A stretch of DNA of 20,028 nt from positions 1 through 20,028 of the IMG/VR virus record IMGVR_UViG_3300017724_000136. One strand, given 5' to 3'. Below the pieces are notes generated by a model. That model had not been told where the DNA came from and did no database searches. It saw only the letters and a program-made list of their open reading frames with translations. This document shows, one piece after another, positions 19,984 to 20,028 of this stretch. A program made the translations under genes and the position numbers. The stretch is from a virus. The first letter of the stretch is position 1, and each line of letters starts with the position of its first letter.

Positions 19984-20028
19984 AAAAAAAAGTGAATAAA
20001 AAGTGAATTAGCTATTGACTCGCCTCAA
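19984..20028 (+). promoter_or_regulatory. Second copy of the promoter-like element (truncated by window end)
   Basis: It repeats the 12064 element: an eight-A run, GTGA (19992-19995), A-run, GTGA (20003-20006) at the same 11-base spacing, then TTGACT at 20015-20020, one base closer to the second GTGA than in copy 1. The -10 region lies beyond the window. Its position straight after the terminator supports a promoter for a downstream unit. Confidence 0.6.

Noticed and set aside
1-20028. tRNA genes or a CRISPR array
   Set aside because: No tRNA-like cloverleaf or CCA end was noticed in the short intergenic gaps, and no set of regularly spaced identical repeats exists; the only direct repeats are those listed.

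Overview
This window is an interior slice of a tailed double-stranded DNA bacteriophage (or prophage). All 24 convincing genes lie on the + strand, are tightly packed and often overlap by 4 bases (ATGA). They encode recognisable phage parts: the end of a tape measure protein, tail and fibre proteins, holin-like membrane proteins, an endolysin, a dNMP kinase, a RuvC-type nuclease, a helicase-primase and a DNA methyltransferase. A tape measure implies a long tail, but nothing here separates a siphovirus from a myovirus. The terminase, portal and capsid genes must lie outside. By eye the composition is slightly AT-rich. Many starts have an A-rich leader and no Shine-Dalgarno sequence (12177, 12573, 13391, 14092), while two have a strong one (7378, 16411). 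This mix hints at a host such as a Bacteroidota member that initiates without SD, but the host is not identified.

Layout. 2-5332: tail structural genes (partial tape measure, two small tail proteins, a large Ser/Thr/Asn-rich surface protein). 5350-7355: a sugar-handling pair, a GT-A-like glycosyltransferase and an RmlB-like NAD-dependent sugar dehydratase/epimerase, embedded in the tail locus. 7378-9333: tail fibre. 9333-10046: three small membrane proteins, probably the lysis set. 10085-12028: HTH-metallophosphoesterase, dNMP kinase and an acidic protein.

At about 12064 a promoter-like element opens a second transcription unit. It holds two unrecognised small genes sharing near-identical 5' and 3' flanks, an endolysin, an SSB-like protein, a PD-(D/E)XK nuclease, a stand-alone DnaA domain IV protein, an HTH protein, a coiled-coil protein, a RuvC-like resolvase, a membrane protein, the helicase-primase, a methyltransferase and a small conserved protein. 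It closes with a strong intrinsic terminator at 19949-19976, followed at once by a second copy of the promoter-like element that presumably starts the next unit beyond the window. The layout therefore suggests a replication/early unit bounded by the same promoter module on each side.

The most striking genome-scale signal is an apparent total absence of certain restriction-type palindromes. In repeated scans by eye I found no GGCC, no GTAC, no CCWGG and no GGWCC in 20 kb, while GATC, CTAG, TCGA and CCGG are common. This suggests strong past selection by host restriction systems and should be confirmed by counting.
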